The notes beneath the pieces were generated by a model. That model saw nothing but the letters and a program-made list of their open reading frames with translations, searched no databases and was not told where the DNA came from. A DNA stretch of 13,308 nt from contig JAUSMR010000014.1 in NCBI GenBank assembly GCA_030645955.1, positions 1-13,308 of the forward strand. The letters run 5' to 3'. The stretch's first letter is position 1. Every line of letters starts with the position of its first letter. The DNA is from Gallionella sp. Its GTDB lineage: Bacteria; Pseudomonadota; Gammaproteobacteria; Burkholderiales; Gallionellaceae. Positions 1 through 7,567 of this stretch are shown in pieces. The translations under genes were made by a program, and so were the position numbers.

Positions 1-2
1 GG

Positions 3-407
3 CACCGCCAGGTTCTGCTGGAGTTGGTTGAACGGCTGGACCTGGCAAACGTCATCCTGGTGGTGCAGGACTGGGACGAATTGCTGGGCTTGACTCTGCC
101 CATGGCCGATGAGCGCCGATACTGTGGCCTGCTGGTGTTGAATGCGGCCCTAGGCGCCGGCGACCCAGCGTACGAAGCACCGTTTCCAGATCGCGGCCAC
201 CGCGCCGCCTTGCGGGCCTTCCCGCTCATGCTGGCGGAATTCGTGAATTCTGATGGCGCCGCCATCTCACAACAGGCCCGCGACTTCTGGCAGAAGCGCT
301 GGTCGGGCCAAACCCTGACAGCTCCGGCTGGCGCCTTTGTGCAAGACCAGGGTGAATCCATTGCCGGCGCCGCCATCGAGTATTTTGTAGCTCACCAACC
401 TGTCTGA
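3..407 (+). pseudogene. Haloalkane dehalogenase remnant, 5' end outside window, internally deleted
   Basis: The reading frame is open from base 3, so the 5' part lies off the left edge; the TTG at 24 is not a real start. The product resembles alpha/beta-hydrolase haloalkane dehalogenases, which hydrolyse carbon-halogen bonds in the cytoplasm. The nucleophile strand is recognisable as VVQDW (Asp codon 69-71), but the following GG of the family is DE. The frame then jumps from LGAGD (about 150-164) straight to AYEAPFPD, omitting the cap domain of roughly 80 residues. It jumps again from FWQKRWSGQTL to AFVQDQGE, losing the catalytic-acid segment; the usual GHFVQE reads GAFVQD, so the catalytic His is missing. 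Both inferred junctions lie at GGCGCC (153-158, 330-335). The frame stays open, but without cap, acid and His no dehalogenase activity is expected. It ends 8 nt before ldcA. Family assignment is from memory of homologues. Confidence 0.75.
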
Positions 408-414
408 CGCATTC

Positions 415-1416
415 GTGAAAAAACACATTTATATCTATTCTCCCTCCGGCGCCGTGCGCGACAAGGCGGCTTTTCGGCGCGGCGTGGCGCGACTCAAAAC
501 GCTGGGGCATGAGGTCGAAATTGATGAGGCGGCGCTGGCGAGCCATCTGCGCTTTGCGGGCGACGACGAGACCCGGCTGGCCGCCATTCATCGCGCAGCC
601 GCCAGCGGCGCCGATGTGGCCCTGGTTTCGCGGGGCGGCTATGGCCTGACCCGGATTTTGGGCGGAATCCATTACAAAGCGGTCGCCAAAGCGATCGAGG
701 CGGGCATGCTGTTCGTCGGCATCAGCGATTTCACGGCGTTTCAAAATGCGGTGCTGGCGCGCACCGGCAGCGTAACCTGGGCCGGACCGGCGCTGTGCGA
801 AGGTTTTGGCGTGGGCGGCAAGGCGGACGTGGCCGATGGTCAAGATAGCGGTGAAAAACAGTTGCCAGACGACATCATGGAGGCTTGCTTTGACGATCTC
901 ATCCAAGGACAAGGGGAGGGTGCAGGCTGGCGGCAAAACCGTGAGGCAGCCCGGATTGCTTCAAATTCAATAGCATCTAGCGCAATAAATACAGGGCCAT
1001 CGGCCGAATTAAGTATAAAAAAAGCAGTCATATGGGGTGGCAACCTGACGGTCCTGGCCGCCCTGGTGGGCACGCCGTATTTCCCGGACATCAAAGGTGG
1101 CATCCTGTTTCTGGAAGATGTGGCGGAACACCCGTATCGCATCGAGCGCATGCTCACGCAACTGCTGCACGCCGGTGTCCTGGGGCGTCAAAAAGCAATT
1201 ATCATGGGTCAGTTCACCGAGTTCAAGCTGGTGCCACACGACCGCGGCTACAAATTACAGAGCGTGGTGGACTGGTTGCGCCAACAGATCAAAGTGCCGG
1301 TACTCACCAACTTGCCCTACGGTCATGTCGCGACCAAAGTAATCTTGCCGGTGGGGGCCAAAACCGATTTGCTGGTGGAAGGACGCGATGCCTTGCTCTT
1401 TTGGGGTCACAGCTGA
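415..1416 (+). CDS. ldcA: LD-carboxypeptidase (muramoyltetrapeptide carboxypeptidase), peptidase family S66
   Basis: Cytoplasmic serine peptidase that removes the terminal D-Ala from murein tetrapeptides during cell-wall recycling. The 333-aa length fits the family. The S66 catalytic triad can be placed: Ser104 in VGISDFTA, Glu234 in ILFLEDV and His304 in LPYGHVATK. The N-terminal sugar/peptide-site motif SRGGYGLTRIL is also present. The GTG start at 415 is the only plausible one, because an in-frame stop lies at 388-390 and no other standard start codon follows it before 415. No strong ribosome binding site is visible, so it may be translated by coupling to the dehalogenase remnant, whose stop is 8 nt upstream. 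Residues about 181-205 form a Ser/Ala/Ile-rich stretch encoded by AT-rich DNA between the two lobes. It looks inserted but keeps the frame and spares the triad, so the enzyme is probably functional. Confidence 0.9.
   Translation: MKKHIYIYSPSGAVRDKAAFRRGVARLKTLGHEVEIDEAALASHLRFAGDDETRLAAIHRAAASGADVALVSRGGYGLTRILGGIHYKAVAKAIEAGMLFVGISDFTAFQNAVLARTGSVTWAGPALCEGFGVGGKADVADGQDSGEKQLPDDIMEACFDDLIQGQGEGAGWRQNREAARIASNSIASSAINTGPSAELSIKKAVIWGGNLTVLAALVGTPYFPDIKGGILFLEDVAEHPYRIERMLTQLLHAGVLGRQKAIIMGQFTEFKLVPHDRGYKLQSVVDWLRQQIKVPVLTNLPYGHVATKVILPVGAKTDLLVEGRDALLFWGHS
955..1027 (+). repeat. AT-rich in-frame insertion in ldcA, possible degenerate interspersed repeat
   Basis: Inside GC-rich ldcA this stretch of about 70 bp changes abruptly to A/T-rich sequence containing AATAGCATCTAGCGC and a run of A at its end. 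It encodes a low-complexity linker between the RQNREAAR and KKAVIWGGN segments, where other S66 enzymes have a short variable loop. The core resembles small AT-rich interspersed repeats with an ATAGCTnCTAGCGC-type core that I associate with Comamonadaceae genomes; that link is from memory and only one copy is in this window. It could also be an ordinary variable loop. Confidence 0.3.
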
Positions 1417-1472
1417 CAGGCCAGGGATATGCCCTAAACTGTGCTCATTTTCAAGAAACGGAACCGTTGGGA

Positions 1473-2387
1473 ATGAGTGTTCACACTACGGTCGTATTTG
1501 CCGATCTGTTCGGCAGCACAGGGGCCTTTGAAGCCTTGGGCAATGTCCGCGCAACCCAAGCCGTGACACAGGTAACGACGTGGATTGCAGGGGTTGTTGA
1601 TTCCCATGGCGGACGCGTTGTCAAAATGCTGGGCGATGGAGTACTGTCCTTGTTTGGGGACAACCCGTCCGCCATCAATGCCGTGGTGGAGATGCAGCGC
1701 ACCCACCAACAACGCATGACCCAGATACCGCCCGCCAACCGCATGCCGATCCGCATTGGCGTTGCCAGCGGCGATGTCGAAATTGTGGATGGCGATTGCT
1801 ACGGGGATGCCGTCAATATCGCGTCTCGTCTGAGTGATCTTTCTGGTCCGCACCAGATCTGGGCCAATAGCGCGGCGCTGAAGGGTACCGATGAAGCAGA
1901 AGGCGTGCGCTTTCGTATGCTGGGGCCCATCAGCATTCGGGGCCGAGCCGAGCCATGCACGGTTTATCAGGTTGAGTGGCAGGAAGACGTCACTTCGGAT
2001 TTTTTGACCGTGCAGGCCGATCTTGACCCCCTCGTGGATTCTGCTCAGACAGACGTGCTGGGTGGGCAGATTGAGTTGGTCTGCCTGGAGACAAGCAAGA
2101 CCTTCAAGGCGTTCGAACTTCCGATTCACATTGGTCGGGTGCATCAAGCCGAGTTTGTTGTCAGCGACCCCCGCGTATCGCGTACGCACGCCCGCATTGA
2201 CTGGCGCAATGGCAGTGTCACGCTGGCGGACGTCAGCTCCTATGGCTGCTGGGTGCGATTTTCGGGCGGCGGCTCAGACTTGCTGCTGCGACGGGAAGAA
2301 TGTGTTTTGCACGGGCACGGTGAAATTGCGCTTGGCTCGTCGTTTGCCGATCTGAGTGCGCCCACGGTGCGCTTTGCGGTGTCCTGA
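1473..2387 (+). CDS. Class III adenylate cyclase with C-terminal FHA domain
   Basis: A 304-aa soluble protein predicted to make cAMP from ATP. The cyclase homology domain (about 1-170) has the canonical residues: metal-binding Asp11 (VFADLFGST) and Asp55 (KMLGDG), adenine-selecting Lys51 and Asp108, and transition-state Asn115 and Arg119 (GDAVNIASR). This pattern points to adenylate rather than guanylate cyclase. Residues about 200-300 form an FHA phosphothreonine-binding domain with IGR (Arg222) and SRTH (236-239) motifs, so output is probably tied to binding a phosphorylated partner. There are no membrane segments or sensor domain. The frame is open upstream to 1032, but that part overlaps ldcA; ATG 1473, just before the conserved VVFADL strand, is the sensible start. 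It begins 56 nt after ldcA and may be cotranscribed. No Ser/Thr kinase gene lies nearby. Confidence 0.88.
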   Translation: MSVHTTVVFADLFGSTGAFEALGNVRATQAVTQVTTWIAGVVDSHGGRVVKMLGDGVLSLFGDNPSAINAVVEMQRTHQQRMTQIPPANRMPIRIGVASGDVEIVDGDCYGDAVNIASRLSDLSGPHQIWANSAALKGTDEAEGVRFRMLGPISIRGRAEPCTVYQVEWQEDVTSDFLTVQADLDPLVDSAQTDVLGGQIELVCLETSKTFKAFELPIHIGRVHQAEFVVSDPRVSRTHARIDWRNGSVTLADVSSYGCWVRFSGGGSDLLLRREECVLHGHGEIALGSSFADLSAPTVRFAVS

Positions 2388-2486
2388 CGCAGGTTAGATA
2401 TTCTTCAGAAGTGGGCGTCCATTGCTGAACTCCAATTCATTACTTAACATAATATACATCGTATAAATCGTAGGTACTTTTGGAAG

Positions 2487-2551
2487 TGTTGCATTAAATA
2501 CAAATCTATTGCAACGGGCTGTTACATTTAGGTAGTTATACCTGTTGCATT
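2487..2551. repeat. Array of TGTTGCATT-type motifs, candidate recombinase or regulator binding sites
   Basis: TGTTGCATT occurs exactly at 2487-2495 and 2543-2551. A one-mismatch copy, TGTTACATT, lies at 2520-2528, and an inverted partial copy, TTGCAAC, at 2509-2515. The inverted copy forms GTTGCA/TGCAAC with the first direct copy. The last copy ends 3 bp before the ATG of the first recombinase gene. Such short repeats near a tyrosine recombinase operon suit accessory or core recombinase sites, or autoregulation. Function is inferred. Confidence 0.4.
2530..2543. repeat. Short perfect inverted repeat, possible recombinase core site
   Basis: AGGTA, the spacer GTTA, then TACCT make a perfect 5-bp dyad just upstream of the recombinase operon. 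Tyrosine recombinase core sites are inverted arms around a short spacer, though spacers are usually 6-8 bp with longer arms. It could equally be an operator or chance. Confidence 0.25.
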
Positions 2552-2554
2552 TGA

Positions 2555-3736
2555 ATGCTGTTCACACTTCCTTGCCGTACCGATGTCCTTGTCGACGAAT
2601 TTGGCCTCCCGCGTTACTGGGCTGCCGTCTGGGCGATGTTTCATGGTGGCCGTCTGGCGCCGTCGACGCTTCATGAAAGACTCAGGCAGATTGACAAGCT
2701 CTATCAACACACTGAGCGCATCGGCGGCATTCTTGATGACGCGCTTTGTGAGCTTGACTTCGAGGTGCTTAGCGCCGCACTTGAGTCTTACTTTATTGGG
2801 TTGTGCAATATTCCACGGCCAACGAAAACCGCGCAAACATACTGGCATACCGCATTCGACTTTGTAAGAGATACCTGTGAACGTATCGAACGCAATCCTG
2901 CAGTGGGAAATCGAATGGCTGACATCCGGGAGCGCATGGGCCGGCTTGACCGCCTCTACCTTGGACTGCGGCCGTTCCGAAAGCGACTTGGCGCCCAGCT
3001 AAGAGCCATTCCCCGAATGGTCGTCTTGGAAATGCTTGACGCGGTGACGCCGGGCTCGCCAACAAATCCTTTCAAGCAGACTGCCACACAATGGCGCGCC
3101 TACAGCTTGGTTACGCTGTTGTTGTTTCAGGGCGTACGGCGTGGCGAAATGCTGTCGTTACGAGCCGACTTTCTCAAATCCGAGCGCGACCCACGCACAG
3201 GTGCGATGCGCTGGCGAATGTCCGTTCGAACCAACGAAGCCGAAGATGACACCAGGAAGTCGCTGCCAAGCATCAAAACCGCTCAATCCATCCGCACGAT
3301 TCCCGTAACACCTCAGACGGCCGAGGGGCTGCTTGTGTACTCCGAGAACTACCGTGGCAAGGTCGATCACCCATATTTTCTTAGCAGTATGAGAGATTTG
3401 CCGCTTTCCTTAGAAGGTGTCAGCAAGTTACTGCAGAAATTGTCTACTGCACTCTCCCCTGCAGCCCGCGTTGAGCTATTGGACCTCACAGAAGCGAAAT
3501 ATCTCACCGCGCATGCCTTGCGCCACACGTGTGCAGTTGTGCGCATGAAGCAGTTACTGGCCAATGGGCAGACGACGGAACAGGCCATGGCGCAGTTGCG
3601 AAGTTTCTTTGGTTGGTCCAAAACTTCTGTTATGCCACTGCACTATGCCAAGGCCGCGTTGGATGAGCGTCTGAATGAAACCTGGAATGACAAGCTTGAT
3701 GACCGTCTTGAATTATTTCGAAACCTGCCTCGATGA
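2555..3736 (+). CDS. Tyrosine recombinase/integrase, first of three
   Basis: A 393-aa site-specific recombinase predicted to cut and rejoin DNA through a 3'-phosphotyrosine link. The N-terminal SAM-like DNA-binding domain is about residues 1-150 and the catalytic domain about 165-390. Catalytic residues: Arg195 in QGVRRGEML, Lys241 in PSIKTAQSIR, His320 and Arg323 in HALRHT, Trp354 in FFGWS where many family members have His, and nucleophile candidate Tyr364 in PLHYAKA. His/Trp substitution at that site is known in active recombinases. ATG 2555 follows an in-frame TGA at 2552 and so is the earliest ATG; no good Shine-Dalgarno is seen. The stop overlaps the next start as ATGA, implying translational coupling. 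It lacks the cysteine tail of the next two recombinases. Integrase and transposase roles cannot be separated from sequence alone. Confidence 0.88.
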   Translation: MLFTLPCRTDVLVDEFGLPRYWAAVWAMFHGGRLAPSTLHERLRQIDKLYQHTERIGGILDDALCELDFEVLSAALESYFIGLCNIPRPTKTAQTYWHTAFDFVRDTCERIERNPAVGNRMADIRERMGRLDRLYLGLRPFRKRLGAQLRAIPRMVVLEMLDAVTPGSPTNPFKQTATQWRAYSLVTLLLFQGVRRGEMLSLRADFLKSERDPRTGAMRWRMSVRTNEAEDDTRKSLPSIKTAQSIRTIPVTPQTAEGLLVYSENYRGKVDHPYFLSSMRDLPLSLEGVSKLLQKLSTALSPAARVELLDLTEAKYLTAHALRHTCAVVRMKQLLANGQTTEQAMAQLRSFFGWSKTSVMPLHYAKAALDERLNETWNDKLDDRLELFRNLPR

Positions 3737-5241
3737 CCACTTCACAACCTAGAAAAATACTGCTGTTCGACCGATTTTCAGAAGCTGTGGCGGCGCTCCC
3801 ATCTTTGCCGAAACTCATTCATTACGAGGACGACTACGACGAGAAAGTTCGATCAATCAAAGTGAAGGAGTGTCTGGACTCGGTAACTCTGCACGTCTCA
3901 GGCGAAAAAATGACCATGAACTTCACTCGATTTGACGAGCGGATTCGGCCGCTAATGAGAGTCTATTTACTTGGCTTATTGGAGGAAAAAGCACCTTATT
4001 CCGTTGTTACGAGTTTTGGAAGAATCACAGGAATTGCCACTGAGGACATTGAAAACTCAGCTCTATGCGAGCCCATGAAGTTCAGAGGTAGCTGGCCGGA
4101 ATTAACTGTCAAGTATTCGTCCTCAGAACTACTTGCGCTAAAAGGACTGTTGGCTTTTCTTTGCGAGGTTCGTTTTGCCTCATGGACCCCTCTTCACGCA
4201 GAATTCGTCTCCAGAGCACTTCCTGTTCAACAACGTGACCAGTATTCGACCGTACGCTCCGGTGACGCATTTCTAACTATTGACGAAGAAGCAATTCTGG
4301 TTCGTTGGATGGACCAGTCAACACTGCAGGCTGAAAACATGGATAAATCCACTGCAGAACTTGCCTGCCTGGTGGTTTGCTCATATCAGTTCGGGATGCG
4401 GCCAAAGCAGCTCGGAATGGCTCGCAAAAGAGACTGTATCGTTCGAATCAGCCTTGAGGACAACAGCGCGATCGTTCACTTGACTTTCCAGCTAGTCAAA
4501 CAAAGAGATGCCGCACTTTCTGGTCTGCCACTGCATCGCAAGGTTAAAAGAGAGTGGGGGCCCTTGTTTGCGGCGCTCATGAAACACAAAGAATTAGACT
4601 CCAGCGACTCATTTCTGTTTGGCTTTTCAAGTCGTTCCTTCCTGAGTAGTGCCCTGATCGGAATACTCGCTGAAATTCTGCCTGGTGGTGCTCGTCGCGT
4701 GGCCTATGACCTTCGGCATTCCATGGCACAGCGTCTGGTTGACTCCGGCGCCGGCCACGAAGAACTTGCTGCTGCCATGGGCCACACGCGCCTTGAATCG
4801 AGCCTCGTCTACTTTAGGGCGACAGCCAATCAGGCTGAACTGGTGAACAAAGCTCTGGGCATTTCGGATACCTATATTGCTGTGGCGAAAATTGCCACCA
4901 ATAAATTCATCAGTTCAGATGACTTGGCAGCTTTAAAGGGAGACCAACAGATCGCAGGCGTGCCTCACGGTATTCCCATATCTGGAATTGGCGGGTGCAT
5001 GACTGGCCAACCTTCATGCCCGTACAACCCAGTCACCGCCTGTTACGGGTGTCCAAAGTTCATGCCAGTGCGAGACGCGGCTCTGCATGAGCAGGTTCTC
5101 GAAGACTTTCGTGGCATCGTGCATTTCTACATGGAGATTGGTCGCGACGAGACCCACTCGCCTGCCTACCTTCAACTTCAGCGGACCATTTCAGAAGTGC
5201 AGGACGTCATCCGTGACTTGAGAGGCTCCAGTGAAGAATAA
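3733..5241 (+). CDS. Tyrosine recombinase/integrase with C-terminal cysteine cluster, second of three
   Basis: A 502-aa recombinase. The N-terminal binding region is about 1-190 and the catalytic core about 195-375: Arg223 in FGMRPKQL, Lys256 in QLVKQRD, Arg328 in YDLRHS, His351 in MGHTRLESS and nucleophile candidate Tyr360 in LVYFRAT. The first His of the HxxR box is Tyr325, an unusual change. A C-terminal extension carries C422-x6-C429-x7-C437-x2-C440, a plausible zinc-binding module, followed by a helical tail. The start overlaps the previous stop by 4 nt with no separate ribosome binding site, so translation is probably coupled. Position and the Cys tail resemble TnpA/TnpB-type recombinases of Tn554-like elements; the resemblance is by layout and motifs, not by alignment. 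Confidence 0.87.
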   Translation: MTTSQPRKILLFDRFSEAVAALPSLPKLIHYEDDYDEKVRSIKVKECLDSVTLHVSGEKMTMNFTRFDERIRPLMRVYLLGLLEEKAPYSVVTSFGRITGIATEDIENSALCEPMKFRGSWPELTVKYSSSELLALKGLLAFLCEVRFASWTPLHAEFVSRALPVQQRDQYSTVRSGDAFLTIDEEAILVRWMDQSTLQAENMDKSTAELACLVVCSYQFGMRPKQLGMARKRDCIVRISLEDNSAIVHLTFQLVKQRDAALSGLPLHRKVKREWGPLFAALMKHKELDSSDSFLFGFSSRSFLSSALIGILAEILPGGARRVAYDLRHSMAQRLVDSGAGHEELAAAMGHTRLESSLVYFRATANQAELVNKALGISDTYIAVAKIATNKFISSDDLAALKGDQQIAGVPHGIPISGIGGCMTGQPSCPYNPVTACYGCPKFMPVRDAALHEQVLEDFRGIVHFYMEIGRDETHSPAYLQLQRTISEVQDVIRDLRGSSEE

Positions 5242-7567
5242 TTCAGTTCAGTTTGAGCTCCTCGGCTTTATCAATCTCGCAAACGAGAACTTTACAACAT
5301 TCATTAATCACGCTCGTAGCATTGCGGCCAACGCGGGCCTTCGATGGAGCATTGAGTTGGACGCCACCGGCGTCGCCTGCGCAGGTCAAGAATGGGACCT
5401 TCGAAAGATGGCGAATGACGGTAGGCCGAAGTCATACGTGTTGCGCACATTTAGCCATTTCCGTGACGCGCAGGAAAGAATGGTGATTAGAGGCTTGCTC
5501 AAACCAGAGTCCGTAGCCATCAGCCCTGTTTCGGAGTCCTGGCAAGACCTCATTAAAGCGCACACCATTCAACACGTTCTTGTCCGCAAGAAAAGCCTCA
5601 GCTACATAGGTATGTCCTCCGCAGCTTGGCGATTCCTGGCTACCATATCCGGTAAAGAGCCGTGGCAGGTCACCTCAGATGACGTGCTGTTGGCCTGTGA
5701 GATCTCCGAGGAATGCCAATCGACTAAAAATGGGCGGTCGATTGTGTTGATAGGACTTATCCGAAGTTTCGTAGACCCCTTGCACCTGTTTGATGCCTGC
5801 CCGCTTGCAAGTCTTGTAAATCGACACGTCAAGGGCAAAGTTGCCCGAGCCAAATTTGCGCAGATTGAAGACAAGCTCGCAAAGACACTTTCCGAACGTA
5901 AATCCGAAGAAAAGTTGCCGGAGCGGCGTGCCTTTTGGGAGCTTGTTCGGATTGTCTTTACTGAAAAACCCCTCACCCTGAACGATGCGCTGCGCTTCGC
6001 CATGGTCAAGTTGTTGCTCATCACGGGCCTGCGTGTGGGCGAAGTCGCCCTACTCCCTTTTGACTGGAAGCGAACCCGAACGTATCTCGACGAATCAGGA
6101 AAACCTGCTGGCGAAAGCGGCGGTATTTCTGAATCGCTGATGATCCGGCACTTCGCCGAAAAACAGGGAACGGCCCTGCTTTACGAAACCACCCAATTCG
6201 TGCCTGACATGTTTCGGGACGAGCTGGAGCGCACGCTTGAACTGGTAGCAAGGCTCACGGCACCGCTACGCGACACACTCAAGGCCCAATACGAAACTGG
6301 TCGTATTTTTCCGCAGTACCGACCCGAACAACTCGTTGATACTGTGGAAATGTATGTGCATTTGACCGGAAATCCGGTTTGGGAGATCGCACCGTGGTCT
6401 CGGGCCGTGAAAGATTGCCTGGCACGGTATCGCGATACTTTGGACCATTCCGCACTGCTGCAACTGCCTGAAATTCAGAAAACCTCAACCAATTTGACGG
6501 CTGCAGTCAGTCGCTACTTTTCGCAAGAAAAAAGAACCAACGGCATGGTTCTGAGAGATGCCACTGGGCAACCTGACAATGGTCAAGGTGTTCGAGGTAA
6601 GTTTCTGCGAGTTTCTGATGCAGAAGCATATGTCTCACGCTATCTTCCGACCAAGGTGTCGGATCTTGCGCCCTTGACACTCGACAGTGGCAGAAAATTA
6701 GCGCCTTGGGAACTGTTGTTTCTCCTGCCGAAACGCGCGGTCGGCGCAGGCCGGGGCGACTCGGTACTTGACCCAACTAAGACATTTTCTGTTGGTATTG
6801 CGGACGAGGTCTTGCTCATGTCCGCGCTCGGAGGCGAAACACGTGAGGCGCAGTCTTTATTTCTTTTATACGGCCAGACTGAGGCTGACCATGACCTGAA
6901 AATTAAGACCCATTCATTTCGACATCTTCAGAACACCGAGCTGTTTCGCCTGGGGGTGGCTGACACCATCATCACCAAGCGCTTCAACCGACGTAGCGTG
7001 GCTCAGAGTTATGAATATGACCACCGAAGCCTGGCTGAGGAAATGGACCAAATCGAGCTTCCCGACGAATGGGCTCTGACCTTGGGCGAAAGCAAGGCTG
7101 CGAGCGTTGCAAAGCTCATCACTGCGGGACGAGCGAACGGTCCTATTGTTCGCGAATTCAAGCACATCCAGGCCAAGGAAGGCGACGATGCGGCATTGCG
7201 TTTTCTCGCAGCCGAGGCGGGTGGCTTCCATGCGACGCCTTATGGCACATGCCTCAATTCCTTCACAGTGGATCCCTGCCCTAAACATCTTGAGTGTTTC
7301 AATAATTGCCGCCACCTCTCGGCCACTGGTCTACCAGAACAACAGAAAAACCTTGCGGTTCTTCACGGGAGGTTGAAGGCGGCCTTGGCGCACGCTCTAT
7401 CGCGCCCGGACGGAGCCGTCGGTCGGACAAACCAAATCGCTCATGCCCAGGTACGGCTTGAGGGTGTCGAAAAGCTCCAAATCACGCCGGTCGGACAAGC
7501 CGTATTTCCCGATGGCGTAGACCACTCATTGCCAACTGGAATCAGGAGCGTTCTCCATGGCACGTAA
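5231..7567 (+). CDS. Very large tyrosine recombinase with cysteine-rich tail, third of three
   Basis: At 778 aa this is about twice the usual size of a tyrosine recombinase. Box I is Arg268 in ITGLRVGEVALL, the hairpin Lys is probably Lys311 (AEKQGTALL), and box II is His561 and Arg564 in HSFRHL. The usual late His is Asn586 (KRFNRRS), and the nucleophile is Tyr594 or Tyr596 in SYEYDH. About 290 residues separate box I and box II against the usual 100-130, so a large domain is inserted in the catalytic fold. The tail has C674-x8-C683-x5-C689-x3-C693, probably a zinc module. It starts at GTG 5231, with AGAGG at 5221-5225, and overlaps the previous gene by 11 nt. It is most like Tn554 TnpB-type recombinases in size and tail, judged by eye. 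Confidence 0.85.
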   Translation: MKNNSVQFELLGFINLANENFTTFINHARSIAANAGLRWSIELDATGVACAGQEWDLRKMANDGRPKSYVLRTFSHFRDAQERMVIRGLLKPESVAISPVSESWQDLIKAHTIQHVLVRKKSLSYIGMSSAAWRFLATISGKEPWQVTSDDVLLACEISEECQSTKNGRSIVLIGLIRSFVDPLHLFDACPLASLVNRHVKGKVARAKFAQIEDKLAKTLSERKSEEKLPERRAFWELVRIVFTEKPLTLNDALRFAMVKLLLITGLRVGEVALLPFDWKRTRTYLDESGKPAGESGGISESLMIRHFAEKQGTALLYETTQFVPDMFRDELERTLELVARLTAPLRDTLKAQYETGRIFPQYRPEQLVDTVEMYVHLTGNPVWEIAPWSRAVKDCLARYRDTLDHSALLQLPEIQKTSTNLTAAVSRYFSQEKRTNGMVLRDATGQPDNGQGVRGKFLRVSDAEAYVSRYLPTKVSDLAPLTLDSGRKLAPWELLFLLPKRAVGAGRGDSVLDPTKTFSVGIADEVLLMSALGGETREAQSLFLLYGQTEADHDLKIKTHSFRHLQNTELFRLGVADTIITKRFNRRSVAQSYEYDHRSLAEEMDQIELPDEWALTLGESKAASVAKLITAGRANGPIVREFKHIQAKEGDDAALRFLAAEAGGFHATPYGTCLNSFTVDPCPKHLECFNNCRHLSATGLPEQQKNLAVLHGRLKAALAHALSRPDGAVGRTNQIAHAQVRLEGVEKLQITPVGQAVFPDGVDHSLPTGIRSVLHGT

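Larger units (their letters stand above)
2388..2554. other. AT-rich leader before the recombinase operon, likely left boundary of a mobile module
   Basis: This 167-bp gene-free stretch is clearly richer in A/T than either neighbour, especially 2430-2555. It separates host-like genes from the recombinase operon and should hold the operon promoter and probably a recombination site. The best promoter-like pair is TTGCTG (2422-2427) and TAACAT (2445-2450) with 17-bp spacing, which is weak. No convincing terminator follows the cyclase gene. Repeated motifs at 2487-2551 are listed separately. Confidence 0.5.

Noticed and set aside
226..936. Minus-strand open frame of 236 codons over the dehalogenase remnant and ldcA
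   Set aside because: Shadow of a confidently identified S66 peptidase; Arg/His/Gln-rich composition typical of reverse-strand translation.
1032..1472. N-terminal extension of the cyclase reading frame to 1032
   Set aside because: It overlaps ldcA in another frame and has no cyclase-like or sensor sequence; ATG 1473 fits the domain start.
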